This document shows, one piece after another, positions 10,825-22,261 of a DNA stretch of 64,000 nt. Where the stretch lies: contig QRFJ01005920.1 in NCBI GenBank assembly GCA_006176705.1, forward strand, positions 141,503 to 205,502. Direction: 5' to 3'. Position 1 is the first letter of the stretch. The number at the start of each line of letters is the position of its first letter. The translations under genes and the position numbers were made by a program. The DNA is from Cocos nucifera (lineage: Eukaryota; Streptophyta; Magnoliopsida; Arecales; Arecaceae). A model generated the notes under the pieces. That model was not told the DNA's origin, ran no database searches, and saw nothing but the letters and a program-made list of their open reading frames with translations.

Positions 10825-12439
10825 TGATAAGTATCATAAATTTATCAATAAAAATATTAATTTATCAATTAATTTATATTTATTTTTAAAAATTAATAAT
10901 CAATTTATATATTTTTAAGAAATTAATATTTTTATTAATTAAAAAATTAATTAAAAATAATAAAAATAAAAAATAAAATATTATAATCAATAAAAAGTTT
11001 ATTTTTTAGTCATAATAAAATAAGTTTGAAATAAATCAGAGCTTAAATGGATTAGATATGAATTTAAAAATAATAAAATAAAAAAAGAAAACAGCTCAGC
11101 CAGCTCATCAAGCCAAGCTGCAAAGCCGCTCAAGCCGAACTTAAGCCAGATAAATTGATCAATCGATCCATGAAATCAGACGTAGACTGCCAGCTCAGTA
11201 CTAGACACACAATCAGAGCATGCCACGTGATGGACCAAGATCACTAAAGAGTCTACAGGAAATTCATTATGGTGTACAAGAGTAAAATAGTAATTTCACA
11301 AGCCTTGCCGCGTGCTGATTGGTTGCGATCTATGGCACACTTGGTCTATGCAGTCCACATGAATAGTAATGGCATGATCATGTGGCTCAGGTTGATTGCG
11401 GTGAAGATCCAACGGCCAAGGTTCTTTCCTATTTTGATTCGAATTCAACCACCTCCCTACGCATGATCCGATGGTTCTAAGCACTCTAAATGTCGATCTA
11501 ATGGCCTATAAGCTTTCAGATCTTGATCTAATGGCAGATAGAAGGTCTTGGCTTGATTAAAACACCCTAAACATGATCAACGGCTAGATTTGCTCCATCA
11601 AGATGTGATCGAACGGTCCACATTCAATCCAACTTGATCTAGGCTTCTAATAGTGGTTTTTAGGCAATTTTGGAGTCGTTTAATCCCCATTTGATGGCCA
11701 GACTTCACCCAAGAGAGCATATTTCATCCAGATGCTATTTTAATTGAAATGTCACTTGGATGTTTTCATATTTTGATGATTAAAATTGCTCTTAGTCCCA
11801 TATTGCCTGCATTAAGGATCTCCAGTCCTCCTAACTCTATTTAAAGGACTCCAAGTCTCCAAATCAATCTATCTTTGATCATGGGAAGGAGTTTGGTAAA
11901 GGTTAGAGCCATGCTTGGATTAAAGTCTACTCAAGACAATGATTTGTGTGAAGAAGAGCTAGCTCCTACACCATCTCAATGCCGACGCCGATCCAAGATC
12001 AAGATTAGCTACTTTTATTTTATTTTTTTTAAAATTTTATGTATTTAAATTTTAAATTAATTTTTTAATTAATGTAAATTTATTTTTTTAGCTATTTAAA
12101 TTTAGCTTTTTATTTTTATTATAATTTAATTATTGTACTTTAATTATTGCTCTTTATTTTTATGCAGGTAGATGCTAAGATCTAACTAGTAGATCTTAGT
12201 ACCAAGTTTAATTTTTTATATCTTTTAATTCTTATTTTTTATTATACTTTAATTTTTTTGAATTTAAATTAATTTTTTTTAAAAAAAATTTATAAAAATC
12301 AAAGATTTTAAAACTAAAATACTGCCTTCTCTATGGATTCGACCCAACTCACTACTTACTATCTATTTTTAAATTATTTAAGAAGATAAAATTTAATTGA
12401 TAAATATGGTGTCATAACAATAATATTGTGCTCTTATCA
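10825..12439 (+). repeat. Gypsy A 3' LTR
   Basis: 1615 bp, TGATAAGTATC...CTCTTATCA, aligning with 4451-6081. It is followed by the TSD copy ATATC at 12440-12444. Confidence 0.92.
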
Positions 12440-12444
12440 ATATC

Positions 12445-13664
12445 ATCAATTAAGCTAATCCAGTTTGATTGATTTGAATTAGATCCAATTAGGTTCAAAA
12501 AAATCATGCTAGCACATGATTGAGCCTAACATTCTCTTTCTATAATCTTTCTAGTTCATCTCGACTGAGCTTAATTGGTTTGGGGTCACCCAAGAATCCT
12601 GTATAGCTTTATCCTAATCTAATTGGAGCTTGTCTAGATCATAAAAATATTATCCTAATCTATCAGATAAAAATAGGACAACATCTATCAATTCTTATAC
12701 CCGATAGGACAAGACCTGCTAATTCTTGTCACTGTCGGGACATGAGATGTCCTAATGCAGGAAAGAAAGGATTGGAGCATACGCCCCCCTGGAGAGTTTC
12801 TTGGGGCATGCACCCTCTTGGGTTTTCATGCATAAATTTGTGTGCATGCTCCATGTTAGTGTGCGCACATGGGGAAAAAGGAAGGAGTCCCATGTAGATG
12901 GGCCTTTAGGATTTTGATTGGATCAAACACGCTAGCACCAAACTATTTCTGCTTATCCAATGTTGGTGCCACCTATGAAGGATTTTAGGGGACTCTAACC
13001 TGATTGGATTAGGTGACATCACATAGCCAATCAGATTTAGATCTGATTAAATCAAGTCATGTGATTGGTCAAAGCTGTGTGGCACTGCATGGTGCAGGAA
13101 GTCTATTTAAACCCCTCCTGCGCCTAGGGTTTGTGTGTGCATGAATTCCCATGCTGCAAGGCTATCGCCCCATCCATTGTTCCATACCCTCTCATCCTCC
13201 TCCTCTCCCTCTTCTCCATGCCTAATAGTTGGGCACAAATAGTGAAAAAAATCTAGGTGGATTGGCGTAAGGACAAGGCTAGACGTGACGGGTTTTGTAA
13301 GACAAGTGCATCATCTTTACAAGAGATTTGAAGATTTTACAAATTAGATCTAGATCTAATTTATGTAGATCTAATTTAGAAGGAGAAGACACCTAGAACC
13401 AGCTTGAGTGGATACTAGTAGAGGCCAGGCATGTGCATGGCTTGATCCAGTACTTCGGGTGCAGTAGATCATCGATAGGGTAATTAGATTATCCAATCAG
13501 GTACAAAATTTTATTTGATCTAATTTTAAGTTTTAGATTTAATATTAGATCATTAGGATCAGATCTAAAAACTTTTAGATTTAATCAAATTTTTATAGAA
13601 TTTTTATGAAAAATTTCACTACAAATTTGATCAATCCTGTGGCGGAAAAACCATTTTTCTTTCA
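12445..13664 (+). repeat. Copia A 5' LTR, second piece
   Basis: It starts in the middle of the LTR (ATCAATTAAGCTAATCCAG, matching 20448 onward) and runs to the LTR end CTTTCA. A TATA-like TATTTAAA at 13104-13111 is conserved at 21104-21111 in the 3' LTR, followed in both by CCCTCCTGCGCC and a pyrimidine-rich stretch. Confidence 0.92.
13104..13111 (+). promoter_or_regulatory. TATA-like box in copia A 5' LTR
   Basis: GTCTATTTAAACCCCTCC context, conserved in the 3' LTR. It is likely the U3 core promoter by position; not tested. Confidence 0.55.
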
Positions 13665-13666
13665 AC

Positions 13667-13678
13667 TAGTATCAGAGC
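13667..13678 (+). promoter_or_regulatory. Primer-binding site, tRNA-Met type (copia A)
   Basis: TAGTATCAGAGC, two bases after the LTR end, differs from the canonical TGGTATCAGAGC by one transition. Confidence 0.85.
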
Positions 13679-15345
13679 TGCATTAGCAGTTCTATAGATC
13701 AATCTTAGATCTAATTTTTATTTTATTTTATGATTTGATATTAATGATTTTAGATGTCACATCAGATATGATCAGATCTAAAATTAAAAAAATTAAAAAT
13801 TTAATTCATATATATGATGTATGAGATGCATGTCTAGACTAGGTTGTAGATTTGATCTATGATATGTCTAGAATAAATTTTCTTTTGATATGATCAATTT
13901 AGAATTTATTTTTAGATATTATTTTAGATATAATCAGATCTGAATCATGCATGTAAGTGTTTATTTTGATACATGAGATGTATGCAAAGCATGTATAGGT
14001 TAGATCATTAATTATATATGCGATATATGATTTAGATCTAACTAGTTTTATAGTAGAAATTAAATTTTTGATTAAGGCGTTCCCCTTGGCAGTTCGGTTA
14101 TAAAAGCAAAGTAGGATTTGAAAGCCCTCTCCTTCCATTCCATGGGGTGCTCTTATGGTATGTAGGGATGCTGCACGTTCATCCTTAATCAGAAATCAGA
14201 ACTTACTTATCTGCAAAACCATAGATTCTGAAACCCTAGAATTTTGATATATGTTTTGTATATGAACCCACACTTAATTAAGAATTAAGTTTATGAAACC
14301 AATTAGATCTAAAATTATGAATTTTTAGATCTAAGATATCTTCATAAAATTGGGTTCGGGTATGGATAGCTCAATTAGATCTAGCAGTTGATCAAATCGA
14401 ATCAAGAGTTGGTTAGGTGGGATCAAAAGTGCTTAGATTTGATCAGACTAATAGGATTAAGTCTGGGTCAAGGTTGATTCACAGTCACATGTGATCGATC
14501 AAATCAAGATCTAATTTAGCTTCGCGGTTCGAGCCTGGATTGTAGGCTAACCTGATTAATTCTAGTTTGACAAATTGGTGTCTAAGGTAAGTTTGGCAGA
14601 TATGATCAGTGGTCTTTAATTAGAAGCTACTCGATCTGAATGCATTCATGATGAGTTAATGGCATATTCCTCCCACTGATCTTACTTACCTGGTTGATTG
14701 GGTCGACCTAGTTCTAGTTTGAGATGGCCAACGATTCGAGCTAATCCATGCCACTAGGTTAATCATAATTATTATGACTAAGCCAAGTCAAGTTAAAAAG
14801 ACCTAAATCAAATCTTTCTAAGAAAATATTAAATCATAGATCTTCCACTATTGTAGATATGCGGGCCATTCCTGGGGTTGATTGTTCTCGACTAGTTACA
14901 GTGGTTCAATTGCACCAAAAAGATACACCATATTTATTAGGCATTGAATGCTACGGACTGGAGGATGGGTTGGGCCCAATATTTCAGATATGGTAAGGAA
15001 CCCCATTAGAAATTCAATTCATGTAAATGATGGGTCTGACTTAACTAAGGATTAGAGCAATATTCCAAGCATGGTGAGCTTCATGAATTAGAGATTAGGT
15101 TTGGATACACCATGATTAGAGAATCATTGGATAAGAGTTGTCCACTCATCGATTGACCCATCATTAATAACCATTAGGTGAGGTGGTGAGCCAGTCGGTG
15201 GGACCGTACCATCCATTAGAAGTCTATGATCATGGAGATTTTTGCATCTCTGCCAAGAAAGTGTAGGGATCTAAGAAAATAGTGGAAGCCAAAATTTATT
15301 TAAAAATAAAATTTCTAAATAAATTGGTTAAGTTTAATTATAATA
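13679..15345 (+). other. Copia A 5' untranslated leader
   Basis: No coding signal. It contains an imperfect structured stretch bounded by GATTAAGG (14070-14077) and CCTTAATC (14184-14191), and at 14575-14700 a module with TTGGTGTCTAAGGTAAGT and, about 100 bases on, ACTTACCTGGTTGATTGG. AGGTAAGT (14585-14592) and ACTTACCT (14684-14691) are exact reverse complements. The same module occurs in the other retrotransposon leaders of this window. Confidence 0.65.
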
Positions 15346-16200
15346 TCTAACTAAAAACTCAACTCTCTATAGAAAAATATCTGCATTTAATCTACTAGCT
15401 AGAATCCTAGACACCCACAGACTAATCGAACCTAATTACAAGGATTAGCTCAAGAACTTCAAAATTATTTTGGGTTCCAAAAAGCTTACTCAAGTATTGG
15501 ATCAGGACCTCCCACCTTACTAGCACGTCCATCCGCTGAATAGAGAGTGTCTTTGAAAAAATGGATGGATGAAGATAATAAAGCTAGGTACTACATGTTG
15601 GGCTCGATGTCTGATGAGCTTCAGCACCAACGTAAGGATATCAAGATTGCTTGCCAAATGTTGGCTCATCTACTAGAGTTGTTTGGTGAAGAGAGTCGCA
15701 TAACCAAGTATCAAATCACGAGAAGACTTTTTAAGGCTCAAATGCATGATGAGCAGTCGGTCCAAGATCATTATCTGATAATGATCAAGGGCCTAGAAGA
15801 GCTTGAGAAGCTCGGTGTCAAATTGGATAGAGACCTGCAAATTGATGTGATCTTGCAGTCCTTGACTGATGCATATGGGCAGTTGATTATGAACTTCCAT
15901 ATGCATAAATTGTAATGTACCTTAGCTAAGTTAATGAAAGTGCTGGTTACTATCGAGCTTTCTCTGAAAGGTTCAAAGAGCTCAGTACTTGCTATGGAAT
16001 AGACTTCCTCCAAGAAAAATTTTTTTGGAAAGAAGAAGAAGTCTGCGAAGAAGCAGAAGATGGAAGGTGGGAGGAAGAATTAGGCAGAGCCAAAGAAGAA
16101 GACCGCTGATAAGAAAAAATATTTTTACTGCAATACTGATGGCCATTGGAAGCGAAACTATCCTCTATATGTGATCAGTCTGAAGAATAAGGAGGTAGGT
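15346..16200 (+). pseudogene. Ty1/copia gag (copia A), decayed
   Basis: The frame shows PNYKD*LKNFKIILGSKKL, then from 15547 KKWMDEDNKARYYMLGSMSDELQ and further gag core (HYLIMIKGLEELEKLGVKLDRD-type region). These match the UBN2/retrotran-gag domain of Angela-like elements. A second frame after about 15950 gives a lysine-rich stretch and the zinc knuckle YFYCNTDGHWKRNY (about 16115-16160), in which the first and last Cys are replaced by Tyr. Stops and at least one frameshift make the copy non-functional. Confidence 0.88.
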
Positions 16201-16610
16201 CCTTCTGGAGATATGCTCATAATTAAATCTAACCTAACAATTTCTTCTACATCTAGTTGGATGTTTGACTCTAGTTCTAGTGCTCATTTATCCACTTCTA
16301 TGTAGGATCTTGAGGAGAGCAGGAGGCTGAGGGATGGTGAGATGATCCTATGCATCAAAAATGAAGCAAGGGTTACTGCTATGATCGTGGAAATATATCC
16401 TTTATGATTACCATCAGGATTAGATTTAGTACTTAGAGACTGTTACTTTGTGCCTGCAGCAAGTAGGTATTTAATTTCTATTTCTTGTTTAGCATAGGAA
16501 GGTTATATAATTAGCTTTCTTAAGGACCACTGTACTATTCTTTTTGAAAGAAATAAAATTGCAAGTAGTTTCTTAATTAACGGTCTCTACCACTTATATA
16601 TTGATGTGTC
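16201..16610 (+). pseudogene. Copia A aspartic protease region, decayed
   Basis: Reads SWMFDSSSSAHL at about 16257-16292, corresponding to the WxLDTGSSxHL active-site block; Asp is kept, but Thr-Gly have become Ser-Ser. It is followed by LRDCYFVPAASRYLISISCLA, the usual second block. In-frame stops follow. Confidence 0.8.
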
Positions 16611-17640
16611 TGTGTTTAATGTCGAGCAAAATATGAATGCCATTGGATCTAAGTGACCAAAAGATAGTCTAAATGATAGATATCTATGGCACCTTAGGCT
16701 AGATCATATAGCCGAGACATGATTAACCAATTAGAAAAATTTGGACTTATGAATCCATTGACTTTTGAGTTATATCCAATATATGAATCATGCCTTCAAG
16801 GCAAAATAACCAAGCTCCCTTTTGTAGGACATGGAGAAAGGGCCACAGACCTACTTGACTTAATACATACTAATATATGTGGCCCATTTGATGTGTTGGC
16901 TAGAGGCAACTATGTCTACTTCATCACCTTTGTCGATGATCTATCTCAGTATGGATATGTGTATTTGATGCAATACAAGTCTGAAGCTTTTAAAAAATTT
17001 AAAAAATTTATACTAGAAGTAGAAAAGAAAATCAAAAAATTTATTAAGGTTCTTCGATTAGATCAAGGAGGCGAATACTTTAGTAAAAAAATTTTTAGAT
17101 TATCTCAAGGATAATAGCATAGTCTCTTAATGGACTCCACCTGAAACATCCTTAAATCAATGAGATTTTAGAATGGAGAAATCGGACCCTATTGGATATG
17201 GTCCGATCTATGATGAGCTTCATCGACCTTCCTGATTTTCTTTGAGGACATAGTTTAATGATAGCAATATACCTACTAAATAGGATTTTCTCTAGAACCA
17301 TTCCTACCACACCGTATGAGATATAGCATGGTAAGAAATCGAGTCTAAATCATCTCAGAATTTGAGATTATCTAGCCCATGTTAAGATACAATAAGCGAA
17401 CAAGTTAGAGTCCATGTTCTTTAGAGCTTGATTCATTGGATATCCTAAGGAGTCATTAGGATACTATTTTTACATTCTGGAAGACCATAATGTGATTGTG
17501 AGTTGACATGCCATTTTTCTTAAAAAATAGTTTATTCAAGATGGTAGCATCGGAAGAAAGATGGTAGCATCGGAAGATAGATTAGGCTCAAGGAGAATGT
17601 CTCTAAAGAGTAACGAGCTAAGAAACTTATAGAACCAAAT
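16611..17640 (+). pseudogene. Copia A integrase, decayed
   Basis: Contains the GAG-pre-integrase block YLWHLRLDHI (near 16680-16715), then from 16719 the HHCC-adjacent CLQGKITK, the core start DLIHTNICGPF (first Asp replaced by Asn in TDVCGP), VYFITFVDDLSQYGYVYLM and the second catalytic block LRLDQGGEYF. After 17110 the frame breaks; the region with the catalytic Glu is only recognisable as remnants. A 21-bp tandem duplication sits at about 17540-17581 (GATGGTAGCATCGGAAGA twice). Confidence 0.88.
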
Positions 17641-18754
17641 TAGTTAGAGCCAGTCCAAACACTACCTCCACCACCTCATAAATCAACTAGGGTTTCCCAT
17701 TCTCCTAAGAGGTACTTAGGTACAATTTCATACGATGTAGAGGAAATGTTCCTCATGAAAAAGGGGTTCAAGGTGATATTCCAAGACCTATGATGGGCAA
17801 GGCGATATCAGATATCAACTTTGAGAAATGGTTAGAGGCAATGAGGTCAGAGATTGACTCGATGCATTCGAACCAAGTTTAGACCTTGGTAGATCCACCT
17901 GAAGGTATTGTACCTATCAGATGTAAATAGATCTTCAAGAGAAAGATAGGTGCCGATGGAAATGTAGCAACATTCAAAGCTAGGCTCATAGCGAAAGGGT
18001 ATAGTCAGTGCAAAGGCATTGACTATCAAGACATCTTTTTATCAGTAGCCATGCTTAAATCCATCTGCATGTTGCTTGCTGTTACAGTCTATTTTGATTA
18101 TGAAATATGAAAAATGGACATGAAAACAACATTCTTAAATGGATAGCCATCTTGAAATATCTGCATGTTGCTTGCTATTACAGTCTATTTTGATTATGAA
18201 ATATAAAAATCACAAGAGCTGCAAGCTGCAAAGGTCCATATATGGACTTAAGCAAGCATCACAAGCTGAAGCGATCAAAGATAAGTTGCAATCTCAATAA
18301 TATGATCAAATCATTTGGTTTCATCAAAAATGAGGAGCTGTGTGTATTCAAAAAGATCAGTGGAAGTGCTATTATCTTCTTCGTACTGTATGTGGATGAC
18401 ATCCTTCTGATTGAAAATAATATTTTTATATTGACATTCATCAAAATATGGTTGTCAAAAGAGTTCTCTATGAAAGATCTAGGAAAAGCATCCTTTATAT
18501 TACATATAAAGGTCTATAAGGATTGACCGAATAGGATGCTGGGTCTCTCACAGAAGATGTACATAGAGGAGGTGCTGAAGAGGTTCAGCATGGAAAACTC
18601 TAAGAGGAGATTAGTGCCCTTTAGACATGGCATTCATCTCTCCAAGAAGATGTGTCTGAACACACCTGAGGAAATTGAACGCATGAGCAAGATCTCTTAT
18701 GCTTCGATAATAGGGAGCCTCATCTATGCCATGCTATGTACATGACCTGATATT
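17641..18754 (+). pseudogene. Copia A reverse transcriptase, decayed with internal duplication
   Basis: The order of blocks is IDSMHSNQV*TLVDPPEGI (17850-17905), the CRWIFKRK-type block (17920-17950), FKARLIAKGYSQ (about 17975-18010, in the plus frame), then YVDD at 18389-18400 in FVLYVDDILLIENN, followed by FSMKDLGKASFIL and the LGLSQKMYIEEVLKRFSMENS block (18540-18600). A roughly 45-bp segment ATCTGCATGTTGCTTGCT... is duplicated at 18063 and 18159 (96 bp apart), breaking the RT palm. YVDD itself is intact. Confidence 0.9.
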
Positions 18755-19370
18755 GTGCATGCTGTGAGTGTCATGAGCAAATATCAGTCAAATCTAGGTG
18801 AAAAGCATTGGACTTCTATAAAATATATTCTTAAATACTTAAGAAGGACTAAGAATATGCTTTTGATATTTGGTAATGGAGAACTCCAGGTACAAGGGTA
18901 TACAGACTTAGACTTCATGTCTGATATAGATGATCAAAAGTCAATATTTGAAAGTCTGTTTGTTTATAATGATGGTGCTGTAAGCTGGAAGAGTTTCAAG
19001 TAAATAGTGATCGCAGACTCAACAATGGAAGCAGGATATATCACTACATCGAAAGCTATGAAGGATGCATTCTGGTATAAGAGTTTTCCACAGAGCTTGA
19101 AGTGATGCCATCGGATGCCGACTCTCTATACTAGAATAATAATTGTGCCATAATTCTAGCTAAGGAGCTAAGGTCTCATAAAAAATTCAAGCACATCGAG
19201 CAGCGATATTATCTCATCTGCAATTACCTCGAGATGGATTACGTCGAGATGAAGAGAGTCGACACCGTAGATAATGCGACTGACCCACTAGTGAAATAAT
19301 TGAGCTAGCAAAAGATCGAAGCCTATCTTGAGAAGATGGGACTTAGATTTATAGCCAATTGGCTTTAAGT
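18755..19370 (+). pseudogene. Copia A RNase H, decayed
   Basis: MHAVSVMSKYQSNLGEKHWTSIK-type RT/RNase H junction, then GYTDLDFMSDIDDQKS (catalytic-region GYxDxDxxxD) and AVSWKSFK. Later fragments (DSTMEAGYITTSKAMKDA) retain the ExxY..A block with several stops. The frame ends just upstream of the 3' LTR. Confidence 0.88.
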
Positions 19371-19382
19371 CAAGTGAAAGTT
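19371..19382 (+). promoter_or_regulatory. Polypurine tract of copia A
   Basis: CAAGTGAAAGTT directly before TGTTAGATGTG; canonical AAGTGGGAGATT with transitions. Confidence 0.7.
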
Positions 19383-21665
19383 TGTTAGATGTGTACTCTA
19401 GAAGCCAGATTGGCAGACACTTGTAATACTTTTCTAGGAGCAATTTTATAATTTTGACTATAAATTATTAAAAAATTATTTTCTATCATAGTGTATATTT
19501 AAAGTATCTATAATACATTCTTTGAGTTAATGGTAATGATAATTCATATTTTTAAGAGTTAAGAATTTAAGACATGAATTTTCATAATTAACTCATAAAT
19601 TGCTCCTGATCGTAGGATCATAACGAGGATGGTAATTGATCTGAAAGGTTGGTGTATGATCGCTTTCTTAGAGTAGATGAGTCTTAAGTCTATGGTGTAG
19701 AGACACCAGAGCAAGAGTATAAGTACTCGTTAGAAAATAAGGGTACCGAGCATGACCACCTCGAGTAGTCATAAGAAAGTCTACCTTCTCATCGATGACT
19801 AGCTCGATGCTATAGTAGGTGTATCTGGTTCTTTGACCTGAGATGCATCGATAGTTCATCTTTGAAGGTATTATAGTTTGACTATACCATAACATGATCT
19901 CCTAGACATTTGGAATCCTGAGGTGTATGTTGACTATAACATATTGTACGAATTGGATTGCACCAATAAGAAATCTATCTACCTCGATAGATGAGGAGTA
20001 GTCCTATGATGATTATGAGATCGAGCCCATAAGCCCATGGCCATGGTAGTGTGAAGATGATAGAAAGAGTTTCTATTAGGATTTCACATCGAACTCGAAT
20101 CATATGATTAATTAATATGATGGATGTTGGGTTTGATGAGTTTACCTTAACCCTAATCCTGTCGGAGCTCAAGATAGAAGAACCCAATCACATAGGTAGC
20201 TGTACTGAGAGGTTCGCATTCGATCCTGATGGATTGCTACCATATACTGCTAGGTGTCATTAGTAGATTTTGAGATCAATTAGAATGATCTTGATGATTG
20301 ATCATTCTAATTGTATGAATCAAAAAAGTTTTAGTCCATTGAAAGATATTTTGATGATGTCGATGATAGAGATCACGATATGTCTCATTACCATATGGAA
20401 CCAAACTTAATTGGATCACACAAATAAGGATTTGGATTTAGATTTCATCAATTAAGCTAACCCAGTTCGATTAATTTGGATTAGATCCAATTAGGTTCAA
20501 GAAAATCATGCTAGCACATGATTAAGCCTAACATTCTCCTTCTATAATCTTTCTAGTTCATCTCGGCTGAGCTAAATTGGTTTGGGCTCATCCAGGAACC
20601 CTATATGGCTTTGTCCTAATCTGACTGAAGCTTGTCCAAGTCAAAAAAATATTGTGCTAATCTATTAGATGGATATAGGACAACACCTATCAATTTCTAT
20701 ACCCGAAGGATAAGACCTGCTAATTCTTGTCACTATCGAGACATGAGATGTCCCAATGCAGAAAAGAAAGGATAGGGGTGTGCACCCCCTGGAGAGTTTC
20801 TTGGGGTGTCCACCCCCTTGGGTTTCTATGCAGAAATTTGTGTGCACACCTTATGTTGGTGTGTGCACATGGGGAAAAAGGAAGGAGTCCCATGTAGATG
20901 GGACTCTAGGATTTTGATTAGATCAAACACCCTGGCGCCAAACTATTTGTGCTTATCCAATGTTGGTGCCACCTATGGAGGATTTTAGGGGACTCTAACA
21001 TGATTGGATCATGTGACATCACATGTCCAATTAGATTTAGATCTAATTAAATCAAGCCATGTGATTAGTCGAAGCTGTGTGGCACTGCATGGTGTAGGAA
21101 GTCTATTTAAAACCCTCCTGCGCCTGGGATTTGTGTGTGCACAAATTCCCATGCCACAAGGCTGCTACCCCATCCATTATTCCATGCCCTGTCATCCTCC
21201 TCTCCCTCTTCTCCATTCCCAATAGTTAGGCATAAATAGCGAGGAAATCCAAGTGGATTGGTGCATAAACAAGGCTAGACGTGACGGGTTTTGTGAGACA
21301 AGTGCATCATCTTCGAAAGAGTTTTGAAGGTTCTACAAATCAGATCCAGATCTAATTTTTGTAGATCTAATTCGGAAGGAGAATACACCCAAAATCAGTC
21401 CAAGTAGATACTGATAGAGGCCAGGTGCATGCGTGGCTTGATCTAGAACTTTGAGTGCAGTAGATCATCGGTAGGATAATCAGATTATTCAATCAAGTAC
21501 AAAGTTTTATCCGATTTAATTTTAATTTTTAGATTTAATATCAAATCATTTGGATCAAATCTGAGAACTCTTAGATCTAATCAAATTTTTATAAAATTTT
21601 TATGAAAAATTTTGCTATAGATCAGATCAGATCGATCTTGTAGCAAAAAAATCATTTTTCCTTCA
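19383..21665 (+). repeat. Copia A 3' LTR
   Basis: 2283 bp, TGTTAGATGTG...TTCCTTCA, followed by TSD TCGCC. It is uninterrupted and shows what the 5' LTR looked like before the gypsy A insertion. TATA-like TATTTAAA at 21104-21111. Confidence 0.94.
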
Positions 21666-22261
21666 TCGCCAGCAGGGTCTAGGTAGCCATGGGAGTGGTG
21701 AGGCTGGGGCGGTTGTCTCGGGGCCACAGAGCAGGAGGCATCGGTGGGGTTGGGGTGGCCATGGGTGAGGTAGGGTCGGGATGGCTACGGGCAAGGTGGG
21801 GCCAAGGTGGCAGGGCTCAGGGTGGCCGCGTAGGAGCATTGGCAGGCTCGAGGGAGGAGGGGCCAGGGTGGTATGCTTGGAGCCACATCATAAGAGGTGC
21901 TGGCAGGGTCGGGATATCAGGAAGGAGGATGCACGGGGAGCAAGGAATATTGGGAAGGATGCATAGGGAGTGGAGAATGCATGGATTTTTTTTCCCTCTG
22001 ATGGAAATTTTTTCCCCCTCTGGTAGGGTTGAAGAAGTTTTATTTCGAATGGATTATTACCAATAGCAAGTTCACCATCGGTAATACGATCGGCAAAACC
22101 ATATTTTCCATGTCAAGGTATTAGCGATGGTAGTTTTCATTGCTAATACCCATTCGCCATCATTAATAATATTAATTTTTTTAAAATATTAAATTTTAAT
22201 ATAATTTTTTTTAAAATTTTTTAAAATAAATTTTTTTTAAAATTATTAGTGATGGTGTTGG
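21666..22261 (-). mobile_element. CACTA element, right segment (minisatellite and subterminal repeats)
   Basis: Directly after the copia A TSD, the GC-rich unit resumes (copies near 21676, 21747, 21794 and 21848). From 22060 to 22260 subterminal motifs appear: CACCATCGGTAATAC, TATTAGCGATGG, CATTGCTAATACCCA, CGCCATCATTAATA and TTAGTGATGG. No intact TAGTG terminus was recognised before 22262, so either the end is degraded or the next element inserted into the CACTA and its last bases lie beyond the window. Confidence 0.72.

Larger units (their letters stand above)
4451..12439 (+). mobile_element. Gypsy A: Athila-like Ty3/gypsy element without pol (gag-only)
   Basis: The LTRs are 4451-6081 (1631 bp) and 10825-12439 (1615 bp), both TGATAA...TTATCA. 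A tRNA-Asp-type primer site follows the 5' LTR and a purine-rich GTTGGAAGGATG precedes the 3' LTR. The internal part is only about 4.7 kb and encodes an Athila-type gag; after the gag tail it passes directly to the GCTTGTTGGAAGGTAACCCA motif that in gypsy E lies after pol. Protease, RT, RNase H and integrase are absent, so this looks like a non-autonomous internal-deletion derivative that depended on pol in trans. Confidence 0.9.
3388..21665 (+). mobile_element. Copia A: Ty1/copia LTR retrotransposon (Angela/Tork-like), containing nested gypsy A
   Basis: The element is flanked by the 5-bp duplication TCGCC (3383-3387 and 21666-21670). Its 5' LTR is 3388-4450 plus 12445-13664 and its 3' LTR is 19383-21665; both come to 2283 bp once gypsy A and one TSD copy are removed. 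A tRNA-Met primer site follows the 5' LTR, and a purine tract precedes the 3' LTR. Internal order is leader, gag, protease, integrase, RT, RNase H, which is the Ty1/copia order. All coding parts have stops. The LTR start (TGTTAGATGTGT then CCCTAGAAGCCA) resembles Angela-type LTRs as I know them; lineage is an inference. Confidence 0.93.

Noticed and set aside
21689..22066. Open frame of 125 codons, Gly/Arg-rich
   Set aside because: It is the GC-rich CACTA minisatellite read through; composition of the repeat explains the lack of stops.
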